The position numbers were made by a program, and so were the translations under genes. This document shows, one piece after another, positions 7,040-14,646 of a stretch of 17,692 bases of DNA. This DNA comes from Psychrobacter sp. (GTDB taxonomy: Bacteria; Pseudomonadota; Gammaproteobacteria; Pseudomonadales; Moraxellaceae). The notes under the pieces are model-generated. The model searched no databases. It was not told the DNA's origin and saw only the letters and a program-made list of their open reading frames with translations. The stretch is from NCBI GenBank assembly GCA_029264635.1, contig JARIAA010000087.1:1-17692 (forward strand), in the 5' to 3' direction. Position 1 is the first letter of the stretch; each line of letters begins with the position of its first letter.

Positions 7040-7130
7040 TGGCGGTGAAGGAGGGATTCGAACCCTCGATACGCTATGAACGTATACACACTTTCCAGGC
7101 GTGCGGTTTCAGCCACTCACCCACTTCACC
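7040..7130 (-). tRNA. tRNA-Ser (anticodon GGA)
   Basis: On the minus strand the acceptor stem is GGTGAAG (7130-7124) with CTTCACC near the 3' end, discriminator G, then an encoded CCA ending at 7040. The anticodon arm is CACGC-CTGGAAA-GTGTG, giving anticodon GGA, which reads UCC/UCU serine codons. The long variable arm (TATACG/CGTAT stem) is the class II mark of tRNA-Ser, and the T arm GAGGG-TTCGAAT-CCCTC is canonical. Length 91 with CCA. No tRNA neighbour is nearby and no integrase or attachment repeat was seen. Confidence 0.97.
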
Positions 7131-7209
7131 GTTTTGACATAGCAGACAATTTTTATGAATTATGATTAAAATAAAAAATAATACATTGTCCGTATATTTG
7201 AGACGGCTT

Positions 7210-7238
7210 AGTATAGCGGATAGCAATTAAAATGTCAC
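7210..7238 (-). promoter_or_regulatory. Sigma70 promoter reading toward tRNA-Ser
   Basis: On the minus strand GTGACA (7238-7233), a 17-base spacer and TATACT (7215-7210) each match the consensus at 5 of 6 positions. Transcription would start near 7203 and reach the tRNA 5' end at 7130 after a leader of about 70 nt, to be removed by RNase P. No other minus-strand gene lies between. Confidence 0.65.
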
Positions 7239-7322
7239 GACTTACGCCTTATCTTTCTTTATTTGTAGACGCCTGCTAGGATAGCGCCTATATATTAGTA
7301 AGCAAGAATGGTTGAAAGTTGC

Positions 7323-8216
7323 ATGATAAGTTTTACAAGGTTCATAGGTGGTATAACAATTAGCCTAATCACAACAGTGCTCACTGTCATGGTAGGTCTG
7401 TCGCCTGCATACGCGGATGATCTTACTCAGTGTAGTCAGTCTTTTTACGGCGGTATTTACCCTGAGTTTATTAATACTAAGCTCAGTAATAAGACCCAAG
7501 CGCTATGTATGGACGGCTTTGCTGTTATGTATTCGGGCGTCTCACGTACTCCGATGTGGTCGGCTGAGCATTTGACCCGTCAGCGTTTGCAGCAGGCTAA
7601 GCAAATTGACCGTGAAGATAGCTTTCATGAAGAGAGCAGGCTGCCTACCTCAATGCGCGCCAAGTTAGCAGATTATTCGGGGTCTGGTTACGATCGCGGG
7701 CATTTAGCGCCCAATGGAGACATGGCAAACCGCAGTCAGCAGTATGACAGTTTTAGTCTGGCAAATATTGCCCCGCAGTCGCCGCGAAACAATCGCTATA
7801 TTTGGCGTAATATTGAGTCCGCGACGCGCTATTTAACCCAGCAGTATGGGGAGGTTTATACGGTCACAGGGGTCGCATTCACTGACAAAAAAACCAAACA
7901 GCTGGCTGGGCGAGTGCTCGTACCCAGTCATTTTTTTAAGGCTGTCTATATCCCAGCGACCAACCAAGCGGGCGTTTATTACGCGCCTAATGATGAGTCG
8001 GAGCGTATAGAAGTTATTAGTGTAGACACGTTAGCGGCTAAGATTGGTATTGATGTTTTACCTGTGCTTGATGCTCAGACTAAAGCGCAAGCATTTGCAT
8101 TGCCATTAAAGGCGGGCGAGACCTTAGACACGCCTGATGCTCAAACAGAAAAGCCTGCTTGGATACTATTTGTATGGGCGATTCTTGAATGGTTGACGGC
8201 TCAGTTGCAGGCTTAG
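7323..8216 (+). CDS. Secreted DNA/RNA non-specific endonuclease (NUC family)
   Basis: 297 residues from Met 7323. An N-terminal signal peptide (Arg6, hydrophobic 8-26, likely cut after AYA, residue 31) directs it to the periplasm or outside. The catalytic domain is the beta-beta-alpha-metal fold of Serratia nuclease: GYDRGH (122-127; His127 is the expected general base), SLANIAPQ (145-152), and RNNRYIWRNIE with Asn157 as metal ligand and Glu165. Cys37 and Cys62 could form a disulfide. A hydrophobic, Trp-rich C-terminal segment (about 279-291) is unusual and might be a membrane contact. An ATG at 7308 is in frame but would put Glu into the signal n-region; neither start has a good ribosome site. 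An extended -10 (TGCTAGGAT, 7274-7282) may be the promoter. The enzyme cuts single- and double-stranded DNA and RNA; likely uses are scavenging or defence. Confidence 0.93.
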   Translation: MISFTRFIGGITISLITTVLTVMVGLSPAYADDLTQCSQSFYGGIYPEFINTKLSNKTQALCMDGFAVMYSGVSRTPMWSAEHLTRQRLQQAKQIDREDSFHEESRLPTSMRAKLADYSGSGYDRGHLAPNGDMANRSQQYDSFSLANIAPQSPRNNRYIWRNIESATRYLTQQYGEVYTVTGVAFTDKKTKQLAGRVLVPSHFFKAVYIPATNQAGVYYAPNDESERIEVISVDTLAAKIGIDVLPVLDAQTKAQAFALPLKAGETLDTPDAQTEKPAWILFVWAILEWLTAQLQA

Positions 8217-8307
8217 AGCAGTGTTCAGCTAAATAATATTGGTTATTTATAATAGTAGTTATTTATATAGCTACGTTGTATTCTGCTAATCAAACGTGGA
8301 GAATAAA

Positions 8308-8571
8308 ATGATTGAACCATTTGCGAATAATCACCAAAGCATGCAAATTGGTGAACTGGTTATTGAAAACCAAGAAGATAAAATCATCATCTACGGTGAT
8401 ATTGATCTGCATTTTGATGACTCGGGTCATCAGCAAGCGCAGCAGCTGCATGAACTTACTACAAAGATATTGCAAGATTTTGAAAATTCTAGTCACAACA
8501 GTAATGAACAGCTGTCGTCAATTCAAAAAAGTGACCGACCAGATAATAATATAGAGAATCCCTTTCTATAA
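8308..8571 (+). CDS. Small conserved-looking protein of unknown function
   Basis: 87 residues. The start at 8308 is chosen because GTGGAG lies 6 bases upstream; the GTG at 8296 is part of that ribosome site. The N-terminal half (about 12-36) reads as beta strands: MQIGELVIENQEDKIIIYGD then IDLHFDD. A helix follows (about 40-60, QQAQQLHEL...), and the last 25 residues are polar and Asn/Ser-rich, probably disordered. It is acidic, with no signal peptide and no Cys. The pattern resembles short uncharacterised proteins I associate with Moraxellaceae, but I cannot name a family. It lies 91 bp after the nuclease gene on the same strand and could share its transcript. Confidence 0.7.
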   Translation: MIEPFANNHQSMQIGELVIENQEDKIIIYGDIDLHFDDSGHQQAQQLHELTTKILQDFENSSHNSNEQLSSIQKSDRPDNNIENPFL

Positions 8572-8645
8572 CTATTTGATATAGTTTTACTTCTATAGAA
8601 AGAATACTCTATAAAAAAATTACTAGGCAAAGTTTCAATTTTGTC

Positions 8646-8651
8646 TATAAT
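8646..8651 (+). promoter_or_regulatory. Perfect -10 box upstream of the DUF2147 gene
   Basis: TATAAT at 8646-8651 is an exact -10 match in the 217-bp gap before the DUF2147 gene. The expected -35 position (near 8623-8628) is poor. If used, the leader would be about 130 nt. Confidence 0.35.
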
Positions 8652-8788
8652 GGATTTATCTACTACTTATCTCGTTTTAAACGTTGGCAACAAGGCTTAA
8701 TGTGGTTAGACTTACCGATAGATAAGTAAGAGTACTAAGTAAAAAACATAACGTTTTGAATAATCATTTTACGAATGGAGTCGCTTTT

Positions 8789-9172
8789 ATGAAATTATTT
8801 ACAAAGACTATGTTAACAGTTGCCGGTATCAGCATGGCGACTATGGCATTTGCCGCTGATCCACTCGCTAATACCAGTTGGCAGACTTTTGATGAAGGTA
8901 AGCCTAAGGGCGTGGTGAAAATTACCGAATCTAATGGCGTGTTGACGGGTAAGCTTGTCAGTACGGTATCAGAAAAAGGTAAAAAACACGTTGGGATGAC
9001 GATCATCTCTGATTTAAAAGCAGACGGTGGTGGTAAATACAGTGGTGGTAATATCACTGATCCAGAAAAAAATAAGACTTATCGTATGACGGCAACCTTA
9101 AGTGGCGATACGCTTAACTTAAAGGGCTACTTAGGACCATTTTCACGTAGTCAAACGTGGAAAAAGAAATAA
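8789..9172 (+). CDS. Secreted DUF2147 family protein
   Basis: 127 residues. A signal peptide (Lys2/Lys6, hydrophobic 8-21, likely cut at AFA|AD, residue 23) is followed by a compact beta-rich domain typical of DUF2147. Visible family marks are TSWQTFDEG (29-37), GVVKITESNGVLTGKLV (41-57), the NITDPEKNKTYRM stretch (88-100) and the closing GYLGPFSRSQTW (113-124). The start at 8789 has TGGAG 8 bases upstream; an upstream in-frame TTG at 8756 would bury the signal peptide. Members of this family are periplasmic or secreted and of unclear function. It ends with its own terminator, so it is probably a single-gene unit. Confidence 0.88.
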   Translation: MKLFTKTMLTVAGISMATMAFAADPLANTSWQTFDEGKPKGVVKITESNGVLTGKLVSTVSEKGKKHVGMTIISDLKADGGGKYSGGNITDPEKNKTYRMTATLSGDTLNLKGYLGPFSRSQTWKKK

Positions 9173-9241
9173 GCGGATATCGTCCCACGTTATAAAGTTT
9201 AGTTGTTAGACCAACCGTTATAAAAAGACAAACTGTCAAAG

Positions 9242-9276
9242 AATCTCGCAAGACCGAAAGGTTTTGCGGGATTTTT
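9242..9276 (+). terminator. Strong terminator after the DUF2147 gene
   Basis: Positions 9242-9255 pair with 9260-9273 through 14 consecutive pairs (two G-T) closed by a GAAA tetraloop, followed by TTTTT. Confidence 0.92.
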
Positions 9277-9293
9277 AATACTGTAGATTTTTA

Positions 9294-9340
9294 TTAAAAA
9301 TGGTTTTATTGTCGATGAACAGCAAATCAACAATAAAACT
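9294..9340 (-). terminator. Terminator of the glnK-amtB operon
   Basis: On the minus strand GTTTTATTGT (9339 downward) pairs exactly with ACAATAAAAC ending at 9303; the stem extends inward by four more pairs (one T-G), then TTTTT follows at 9300-9296. It starts 15 bp past the amtB stop. Confidence 0.85.
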
Positions 9341-9354
9341 TTCTTAGAAGTTAT

Positions 9355-10617
9355 TTACCTTATAAACTCTGGATAGGCTTCCATACCACATTCTGCGATG
9401 TCTGCGCCCTGATATTCTTCTTCCTCAGAGATACGTAGACCCATCACAACCTTAATAATGCCCCAAACGAGTAGGCTACTGATAAATACCCAAGTAAAGA
9501 TGGTTGCTGCGCCAGCAATTTGTCCTAGTACAGTAGCGTTTGGGTTGGTTAATGGCACTAGCATTAGACCGAAGAAGCCAGATACCCCATGCACAGAAAT
9601 AGCGCCGACTGGATCATCGATTTTTATTTTATCTAACACAAGGATGGATATGACCACGATGACGCCTGCAATCATTCCAAATAGTGTTGCTTGCAGCGCT
9701 GAAGGCGTAGAGGGTTCGGCGGTGATAGCGACCAGACCTGCTAATGCACCATTTAATAGCATGGTCAAATCTGCCTTGCCAAAAATCATGCGCGCGATAA
9801 TAAGTGCGCCAATCGCTCCACCTGCAGCAGCAGCGTTGGTATTTAAAAACACCATGGCGACGGCATTGGCGCTAGCAATATCGCCAAGCTTGAGTACGGA
9901 GCCGCCGTTAAACCCAAGCCAGCCCATCCATAATATAAGCGTACCAAGCGCCGCCAAAGGCAAATTAGCACCAGGAATCGCACGTATCTCACCGTTAGGC
10001 CCGTATTTACCTTTACGCGCTCCTAAAAGTAGAACGCCCGATAGCGCCGCTGCCGCTCCTGCCATATGCACGATACCTGAGCCTGCAAAATCAGAAAAGC
10101 CCAGCTTAGTTAAGCTAAATAGTCCAATGACATCTTTGCCGCCCCATGTCCAACTGCCCTCGAATGGGTAGATAAAGCCAGTCATCACTACAGCAAACAA
10201 TAAGAAAGCCCAAAGTTTCATGCGCTCAGCAACAGCACCTGAGACAATCGACATACAAGTAGCGACAAAGACGACTTGGAAGAAAAAGTCGGATGGGGCA
10301 GAGTAGACTGCATCTCCAGAAAAACCATTTTTTGCAGATGCTGATAGAGCATCTGCTACTAAAGTATCTCCGCCTGCAATGCCGCTTAAAAATAGATTGC
10401 CATCATACATAATGGCATAGCCGCATATCATGTACATAGTACAAGCGGTAGCAAACAGCGCAATATTTTTGGTCAATATCTCAACCGTATTTTTTGATCG
10501 TACCAATCCGGCTTCCAACATGGTAAAGCCGGCGGCCATCCACATGACCAGTGCCCCACACATTAAAAAATAAAACGTGTTGAGTGCGTATTGCAGCTCA
10601 AAAATCTGACTTTGCAT
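9355..10617 (-). CDS. amtB: Ammonium transporter AmtB
   Basis: 420 residues from ATG 10617, which has AGGGGG 7 bases upstream; the frame extends to a TTG at 10641 inside that leader, which I reject. It is an inner-membrane trimeric channel that takes up ammonium. About 11 transmembrane segments are visible. The pore twin histidines are His184 (GIVHMAGA) and His343 (ISVHGVSG). Family motifs include AAGFTMLEAGLVRSKN (28-43), EGSWTWGGKDV (153-163) and GFNGGS (235-240). The C-terminal tail after residue 394 (GLRISEEEEYQGADIAE...) is the part that GlnK binds to shut the channel. There is no E. coli-style signal peptide. It lies 151 bp downstream of glnK, the standard gene order. Confidence 0.96.
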   Translation of the reverse strand: MQSQIFELQYALNTFYFLMCGALVMWMAAGFTMLEAGLVRSKNTVEILTKNIALFATACTMYMICGYAIMYDGNLFLSGIAGGDTLVADALSASAKNGFSGDAVYSAPSDFFFQVVFVATCMSIVSGAVAERMKLWAFLLFAVVMTGFIYPFEGSWTWGGKDVIGLFSLTKLGFSDFAGSGIVHMAGAAAALSGVLLLGARKGKYGPNGEIRAIPGANLPLAALGTLILWMGWLGFNGGSVLKLGDIASANAVAMVFLNTNAAAAGGAIGALIIARMIFGKADLTMLLNGALAGLVAITAEPSTPSALQATLFGMIAGVIVVISILVLDKIKIDDPVGAISVHGVSGFFGLMLVPLTNPNATVLGQIAGAATIFTWVFISSLLVWGIIKVVMGLRISEEEEYQGADIAECGMEAYPEFIR

Positions 10618-10711
10618 CTTAATTCCCCCTTGAATTGACAATGCATTAGATAGGCTTGCTTTTAGACGTACTTTACGGACCAGTTACGATTTTCAAAACT
10701 ATATTTGTTTA

Positions 10712-10746
10712 AAGTAGTTTTGCACCAGTAAAGTGCAAAACTACTT
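10712..10746 (-). repeat. Perfect 14-bp hairpin between glnK and amtB
   Basis: AAGTAGTTTTGCAC (10712-10725) and GTGCAAAACTACTT (10733-10746) are exact complements around a 7-base loop. On the minus-strand transcript it lies 22 nt after the glnK stop. It is followed by TTTAAAC, too few T residues for a classic terminator. It could protect the glnK 3' end, attenuate amtB, or act as a partial terminator. Confidence 0.7.
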
Positions 10747-10768
10747 ATCCGTTGTTTAGAGGTAGGAT

Positions 10769-11107
10769 TTAGATAGCATCTGATCCAGTCTCACCCGTAC
10801 GAATGCGGATCACTTGCTCAAGATCTGTTACAAAGATTTTGCCATCACCGATTTTACCCGTACTGGCAATGCGAGTGATGGCTTCAATAGCAGGCTCTAC
10901 CATGTCATCGACCACAGCGACCTCCACTTTGACCTTTGGTAAAAAGTCCACCACATATTCGGCCCCGCGATACAATTCAGTATGTCCTTTCTGGCGACCA
11001 AAACCTTTAACCTCCGTGACCGTGACACCTTTGACGCCAATATCAGATAATGCCTCACGCACATCGTCAAGCTTGAATGGTTTTAAAATCGCAGTAATGA
11101 GCTTCAT
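10769..11107 (-). CDS. glnK: PII nitrogen regulatory protein GlnK
   Basis: 112 residues, the standard PII length. It forms cytoplasmic trimers that sense ATP/ADP, 2-oxoglutarate and, through uridylylation, glutamine. Visible marks: the N-terminal MKLITAILKPFKLDDVREAL; Gln39 in GFGRQKG (2-oxoglutarate/ATP site); the T-loop ELYRGAEYVVDF with Tyr51 as the uridylylation site; TGKIGDGKIFV (83-93) and RIRTGE (101-106) in the nucleotide site. Closeness to E. coli GlnK and position before amtB favour GlnK over GlnB. The start at 11107 has AAGGA about 8 bases upstream. When nitrogen is plentiful, unmodified GlnK plugs AmtB. The operon is normally under NtrC control; see the findings for a weak sigma54-like site. 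Confidence 0.96.
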   Translation of the reverse strand: MKLITAILKPFKLDDVREALSDIGVKGVTVTEVKGFGRQKGHTELYRGAEYVVDFLPKVKVEVAVVDDMVEPAIEAITRIASTGKIGDGKIFVTDLEQVIRIRTGETGSDAI

Positions 11108-11545
11108 AAGAAAGGTCCTTATAGGTATGGTGTCGCAGGTTGTTGCATAATGTTAAGTACATGATGATTTTTGCAATTCATCTTTGTTTAAGCCTATGTC
11201 AAATATCTTCAAATTTGCTACCAAAAAATTCTAATGTTTTATTTTCAGAATAACAGCAATTATAATCAAGCATAAGTTCTATATTGTCATTTTATATAGT
11301 GTTCTAAAAATGAGCGAGTCTATATAGGTATAAGCTAAAGAGAGGACATCTAAGACGATATTACCAGTCACTTTACGCACAATAAGGGCATTATTATAAC
11401 TAACTTTTGAGCTCTAAGGGAAAGCTATCCTGAGGTGCATTGCGAAAAGAAGACAAAGTGTAAGCAAGTGTCTTTAAAGAAGACTAAAAGAGAACATATC
11501 TAACAGATTATAAGCCTATCGAGACAGTCAGCGTATCATCTGTAT
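11108..11545. other. AT-rich intergenic region upstream of glnK
   Basis: 438 bp between the usp stop and the glnK start, both on the minus strand. It must hold the glnK promoter. A TTGACA occurs about 70 bp upstream of glnK on the minus strand but has no good -10 at the right distance, and a weak sigma54-like site is at 11209-11223. No open frame with a ribosome site was seen. No clear terminator for usp was found. Confidence 0.5.
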
Positions 11546-12400
11546 TTAAACTTTGGGAAAAAGTAAGTAAGGGGTTTTGGTAGTACCTAATAGTTTTTTA
11601 GTATCGCTACCTTTGAGTAGCTCACGTAGTCGCGATTGTCCAAAGGCACCAGACATCAACAGGCCAATGTTGTGCTCATTTTGATAGTAGTTCAAAGCTG
11701 CGCAGACATCACGGCAATCTAACAAGGTTTTTTTGCAGTTAATGCCTGCTTGCTTGAGACGTGCATAAGCTTCGCGCAGCGCTTCACAGTTTTCAGAGGT
11801 GTCTTTACCCACCATCACGATATGAATCGTTAGGGCGCGCACCAGTGGTGTTTTACACAACCAATTGAGCATTTTATGTGAAGTCGCACGATTGTCAAAA
11901 GCAAACAAGGCGGTAGTAGGAGGTAAAAATGATGCGTGAGTCACTAAAATAGGACAGTGACTTGGGCGTATGAGCTGGCTTAACGTTGATTTGCAAGTGA
12001 CATGATGACCTATGACGATCAGCTGCGACTTTTCATCCACATAATCAATGCTTTCGCTAAGTGTTTCGTGCCGATGCAATGTATATACTTTACGTTTATG
12101 CAAATTCTGCTCGCAATAAGCCGCTGCTTGATGCAGCAAAAGTCTACCTTGCGCTTTTAGCTCTGAATTTCCTATATGCTCGTGGCTAGTAAATTGATCA
12201 AGCAGGTGGTTTTCATCGTCGATATTTAGACAGCCTGAATAGTTAACGGCTGCCTTTTGCTGTACGCTTGGTACGGCATGTAACAGACCGATGGGCGCTT
12301 GCAGGCGCGAAGATGCCCACATACTGGCATCTAATACAGCTTGTACATGATCTGGACAATCTAAACAGGCAATTACACTATCTGGTTTCAAGTTACTCAT
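11546..12400 (-). CDS. Tandem universal stress protein (two Usp domains)
   Basis: 284 residues from ATG 12400. Domain 1 (about 7-155) starts with the beta strand SVIACLDCPDHVQ and ends with QLIVIGHH...CPILVTH, but lacks the classic nucleotide loop. Domain 2 (about 163-284) starts ALFAFDNRAT and keeps the ATP loop G-2x-G-9x-G-S (Gly251, Gly254, Gly264, Ser265) before TPYLLF. So one half may bind ATP and the other may be structural. Start uncertain: an in-frame ATG at 12412 and a GTG at 12454 are possible and none has a good ribosome site; the GTG directly follows a small GCAGCT/AGCTGC hairpin. It lies downstream of sulP on the same strand with a gap of about 120 bp, probably one transcript. 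A role in stress linked to anion transport is inference. Confidence 0.88.
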   Translation of the reverse strand: MSNLKPDSVIACLDCPDHVQAVLDASMWASSRLQAPIGLLHAVPSVQQKAAVNYSGCLNIDDENHLLDQFTSHEHIGNSELKAQGRLLLHQAAAYCEQNLHKRKVYTLHRHETLSESIDYVDEKSQLIVIGHHVTCKSTLSQLIRPSHCPILVTHASFLPPTTALFAFDNRATSHKMLNWLCKTPLVRALTIHIVMVGKDTSENCEALREAYARLKQAGINCKKTLLDCRDVCAALNYYQNEHNIGLLMSGAFGQSRLRELLKGSDTKKLLGTTKTPYLLFPKV

Positions 12401-12521
12401 AAAGGCAACCATATCATCTGAGGAATAAAAGACAGTCAAGCAAAACAGACTCACGCAGCTGTTAACCTACCGAGCTGCCAATAAGTGCGTTTTGAAAAAC
12501 TAAAAATTTCAGCCTATCTCT

Positions 12522-14021
12522 TTAATCTAATAGGCCGATATCGCGGCGATCGTGAACAGAGAAACGATCAATCAGGGTACGACTGGCATTGTTTAAACCG
12601 ACTACTTTGACATCAATGCCTTCACGTTGCAAGCGCATGACTAGCTTGTCCAATGTGTCAACGGCACTAATATCCCAAAAATGCGCTTGGCTCACATCAA
12701 TCTCAATATTGTCCAAAGCTTCTTTGGTATCGAAACTTTGTAGAAATTGGGTGGTTGAAGCAAAAAACACTTGTCCTTGGACGTAATAATAGCGGGTATT
12801 GCTGCTATCGTCGTAGTCACTAAATACGGTTAGAAATTGACCAATTTTATTGGCAAACGCTAAGGCTGATAGCAGTACCCCAACCCCAACCCCATAAGCT
12901 AGGTTATGAGTAAAGATGGTGGTCAATACTGTTGCTAGCATTACAATGTTAAATGACATGGGATGCGTTTTAAATTCGCGAATAGACTGCCAATTAAAAG
13001 TGCCAATCGAGACCATAATCATCACAGCGACTAAAGCGGCCATTGGGATTTGACTGACCCAATCGCTCAAAAAAACTACCATAATCAGCAAGATAACACC
13101 TGCCATCAACGTTGACAAGCGTGTGCGACCACCAGATTTTACGTTAATCATCGACTGACCAATCATGGCACAGCCTGCCATACCACCGAAAAAACCTGCA
13201 ACGATATTGGCCATACCCTGACCCCGACATTCACGGTTTTTATTACTGGGGGTATCTGTGAGCTCATCGACAATCGTCGCCGTCATCATCGACTCAAGCA
13301 AACCGACGATAGCTAAGGCGATAGAATAAGGCGCAATAATCAATAAAGTATTTAGATTAAGTGGAATATCAGGCAACAAAAACATTGGCAATGAGTCAGG
13401 CAAATCGCCCATACTACCGACATTACGGATGTCTAGGTTCATATACAGTGCGACCGCCGTCAGTCCAACGATACAGACAAGCGGCGAGGGGACAACGCGT
13501 CCGATTTTAGGAATAAGTGGGAACAGGTAGATAATTGCCAGACCAGCTGCCGTCATCATATAAACGGTCAAGCCGACACGCTCAGTGGCAGGATTGAGCT
13601 CAGGCAACTGGGCAACAAAGATCAAAATCGCAAGAGCATTAACAAAGCCAATCACCACTGAACGAGAGACAAAGCGCATCAGGTTACCAAGCTTTAGAGC
13701 GCCCATGATAATCTGAATCACACCGCACAGTAATGTTGCCGCCAGCAAATACTGCAAGCCATGTTCTGCAACGAGATCGACCATGACCAGCGCCATCGCG
13801 CCTGTCGCAGCCGAAATCATCCCTGGACGTCCGCCAACGAAGCTAATCACCACCGCAATACAAAACGAGGCATATAAGCCAACCTTCGGATCAACGCCTG
13901 CGATAATAGAAAAGGCAATAGCTTCAGGAATCAGTGCCAATGCCACAACTATTCCCGATAACGTATCACCGCGTATATTAGAAAACCACTCGTCACGTAA
14001 GCTATCAAAAAAAGAGGTCAT
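12522..14021 (-). CDS. SulP family anion transporter with STAS domain
   Basis: 499 residues from ATG 14021. The N-terminal hydrophobic part (about 20-395) carries the SulP transmembrane core, beginning IRGDTLSGIVVALALIPEAI, with GGRPGMISAATGAMA (63-77) and the conserved FFGGMAGCAMIGQSM (277-291). A cytoplasmic STAS domain (about 411-490) follows, containing HFWDISAVDTLDKLV. SulP proteins move sulfate, bicarbonate or other anions; substrate cannot be read from sequence, and some related marine SulP proteins are sodium-bicarbonate importers. An upstream in-frame ATG at 14060 would add a hydrophobic 13-residue leader; neither start has a clear ribosome site, and I prefer 14021 because family members begin close to this point. 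It pairs with the downstream usp gene. Confidence 0.93.
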   Translation of the reverse strand: MTSFFDSLRDEWFSNIRGDTLSGIVVALALIPEAIAFSIIAGVDPKVGLYASFCIAVVISFVGGRPGMISAATGAMALVMVDLVAEHGLQYLLAATLLCGVIQIIMGALKLGNLMRFVSRSVVIGFVNALAILIFVAQLPELNPATERVGLTVYMMTAAGLAIIYLFPLIPKIGRVVPSPLVCIVGLTAVALYMNLDIRNVGSMGDLPDSLPMFLLPDIPLNLNTLLIIAPYSIALAIVGLLESMMTATIVDELTDTPSNKNRECRGQGMANIVAGFFGGMAGCAMIGQSMINVKSGGRTRLSTLMAGVILLIMVVFLSDWVSQIPMAALVAVMIMVSIGTFNWQSIREFKTHPMSFNIVMLATVLTTIFTHNLAYGVGVGVLLSALAFANKIGQFLTVFSDYDDSSNTRYYYVQGQVFFASTTQFLQSFDTKEALDNIEIDVSQAHFWDISAVDTLDKLVMRLQREGIDVKVVGLNNASRTLIDRFSVHDRRDIGLLD

Positions 14022-14060
14022 AAGTAAACTGCATAGAATTAGAGGCAAAAAAGTAAGCAT

Positions 14061-14646
14061 GACTCAGTGACGACACTACCTTTGACAATGATGACAGTCT
14101 ACCGGTCATATCAACGACTAAGAAAGTTACTGCGTCGCTCAACAGGTTCATACTGCTAAGCGGTCTTGCGCTATCTTGGAAGTGATCACCTAAAAGTGCT
14201 CAGCCATTAATAAAAAGTATGACGACTGCACGGTTTGCAGTATAGCCAAGCGTGAAATAAGATGAAAAACAAAGATAGTGCAAAAATGGCCATGAAGATG
14301 TATCACGGCAGATAGATTGTCAGGTAAGATGGGTAATAGGATTATAAATAAACGTTTACCACAACATCATGACAGTATGAGTGACTAAAGATTAGGTAAC
14401 AATAGCGCAAGCAACTGTTTAATTGGGATAAATAATTAAATTACCAGTTGAGATTGCAGTAACGTCACATAAAAACATGCGCATAATAGCATAAAGTGAT
14501 AAAAAAGCAGTACCGAAACATGAATGATACCGTTATGATGCTCACCATTATAATCGTTAAAAGGTTTATATCCTGCGCTTGGTTAGTGCAGGTCTAATCA
14601 CTACTGTTTTGATAGCTCAGCAAATAGCTTAATAAAAGGAAAAATT
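14061..14646. other. Divergent intergenic region, sulP / murD
   Basis: About 590 bp with no credible gene. It holds a small hairpin ACTGCA-CGGTT-TGCAGT (14225-14241), a perfect -10 box at 14549-14554, and a 7-bp hairpin (14572-14592) in the probable murD leader. Short plus-strand frames, such as a basic 22-codon one at 14091-14159, lack ribosome sites. Confidence 0.55.
14549..14554 (+). promoter_or_regulatory. murD: Perfect -10 box, likely murD promoter
   Basis: TATAAT at 14549-14554, with a weak -35 (TGATAC, 14525-14530) 18 bases upstream. A start near 14561 gives a leader of about 85 nt containing the hairpin CCTGCGC/GTGCAGG at 14572-14592. Confidence 0.4.

Noticed and set aside
7030..7140. 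tRNA-Ser as an integration site for a genomic island
   Set aside because: No integrase, no direct repeat of the tRNA 3' end and no mobile genes found in the window.
8312..8554. Overlapping frame inside the 87-residue gene, and its antisense counterpart
   Set aside because: The frame from 8308 has a good ribosome site and a protein-like strand/helix pattern; the others do not.
9458..10171. Long plus-strand frame opposite amtB
   Set aside because: It is the antisense shadow of a clear AmtB coding sequence; Pro/Ala/Ser/Thr-rich translation with no family pattern.
10803..11150. Plus-strand frame opposite glnK
   Set aside because: Antisense shadow of a fully conserved PII protein.
13783..14070. 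Plus-strand frame opposite the sulP start
   Set aside because: Antisense shadow with no ribosome site or recognisable domain.
14091..14159. Basic 22-codon frame upstream of murD
   Set aside because: No ribosome site, terminator or other support.
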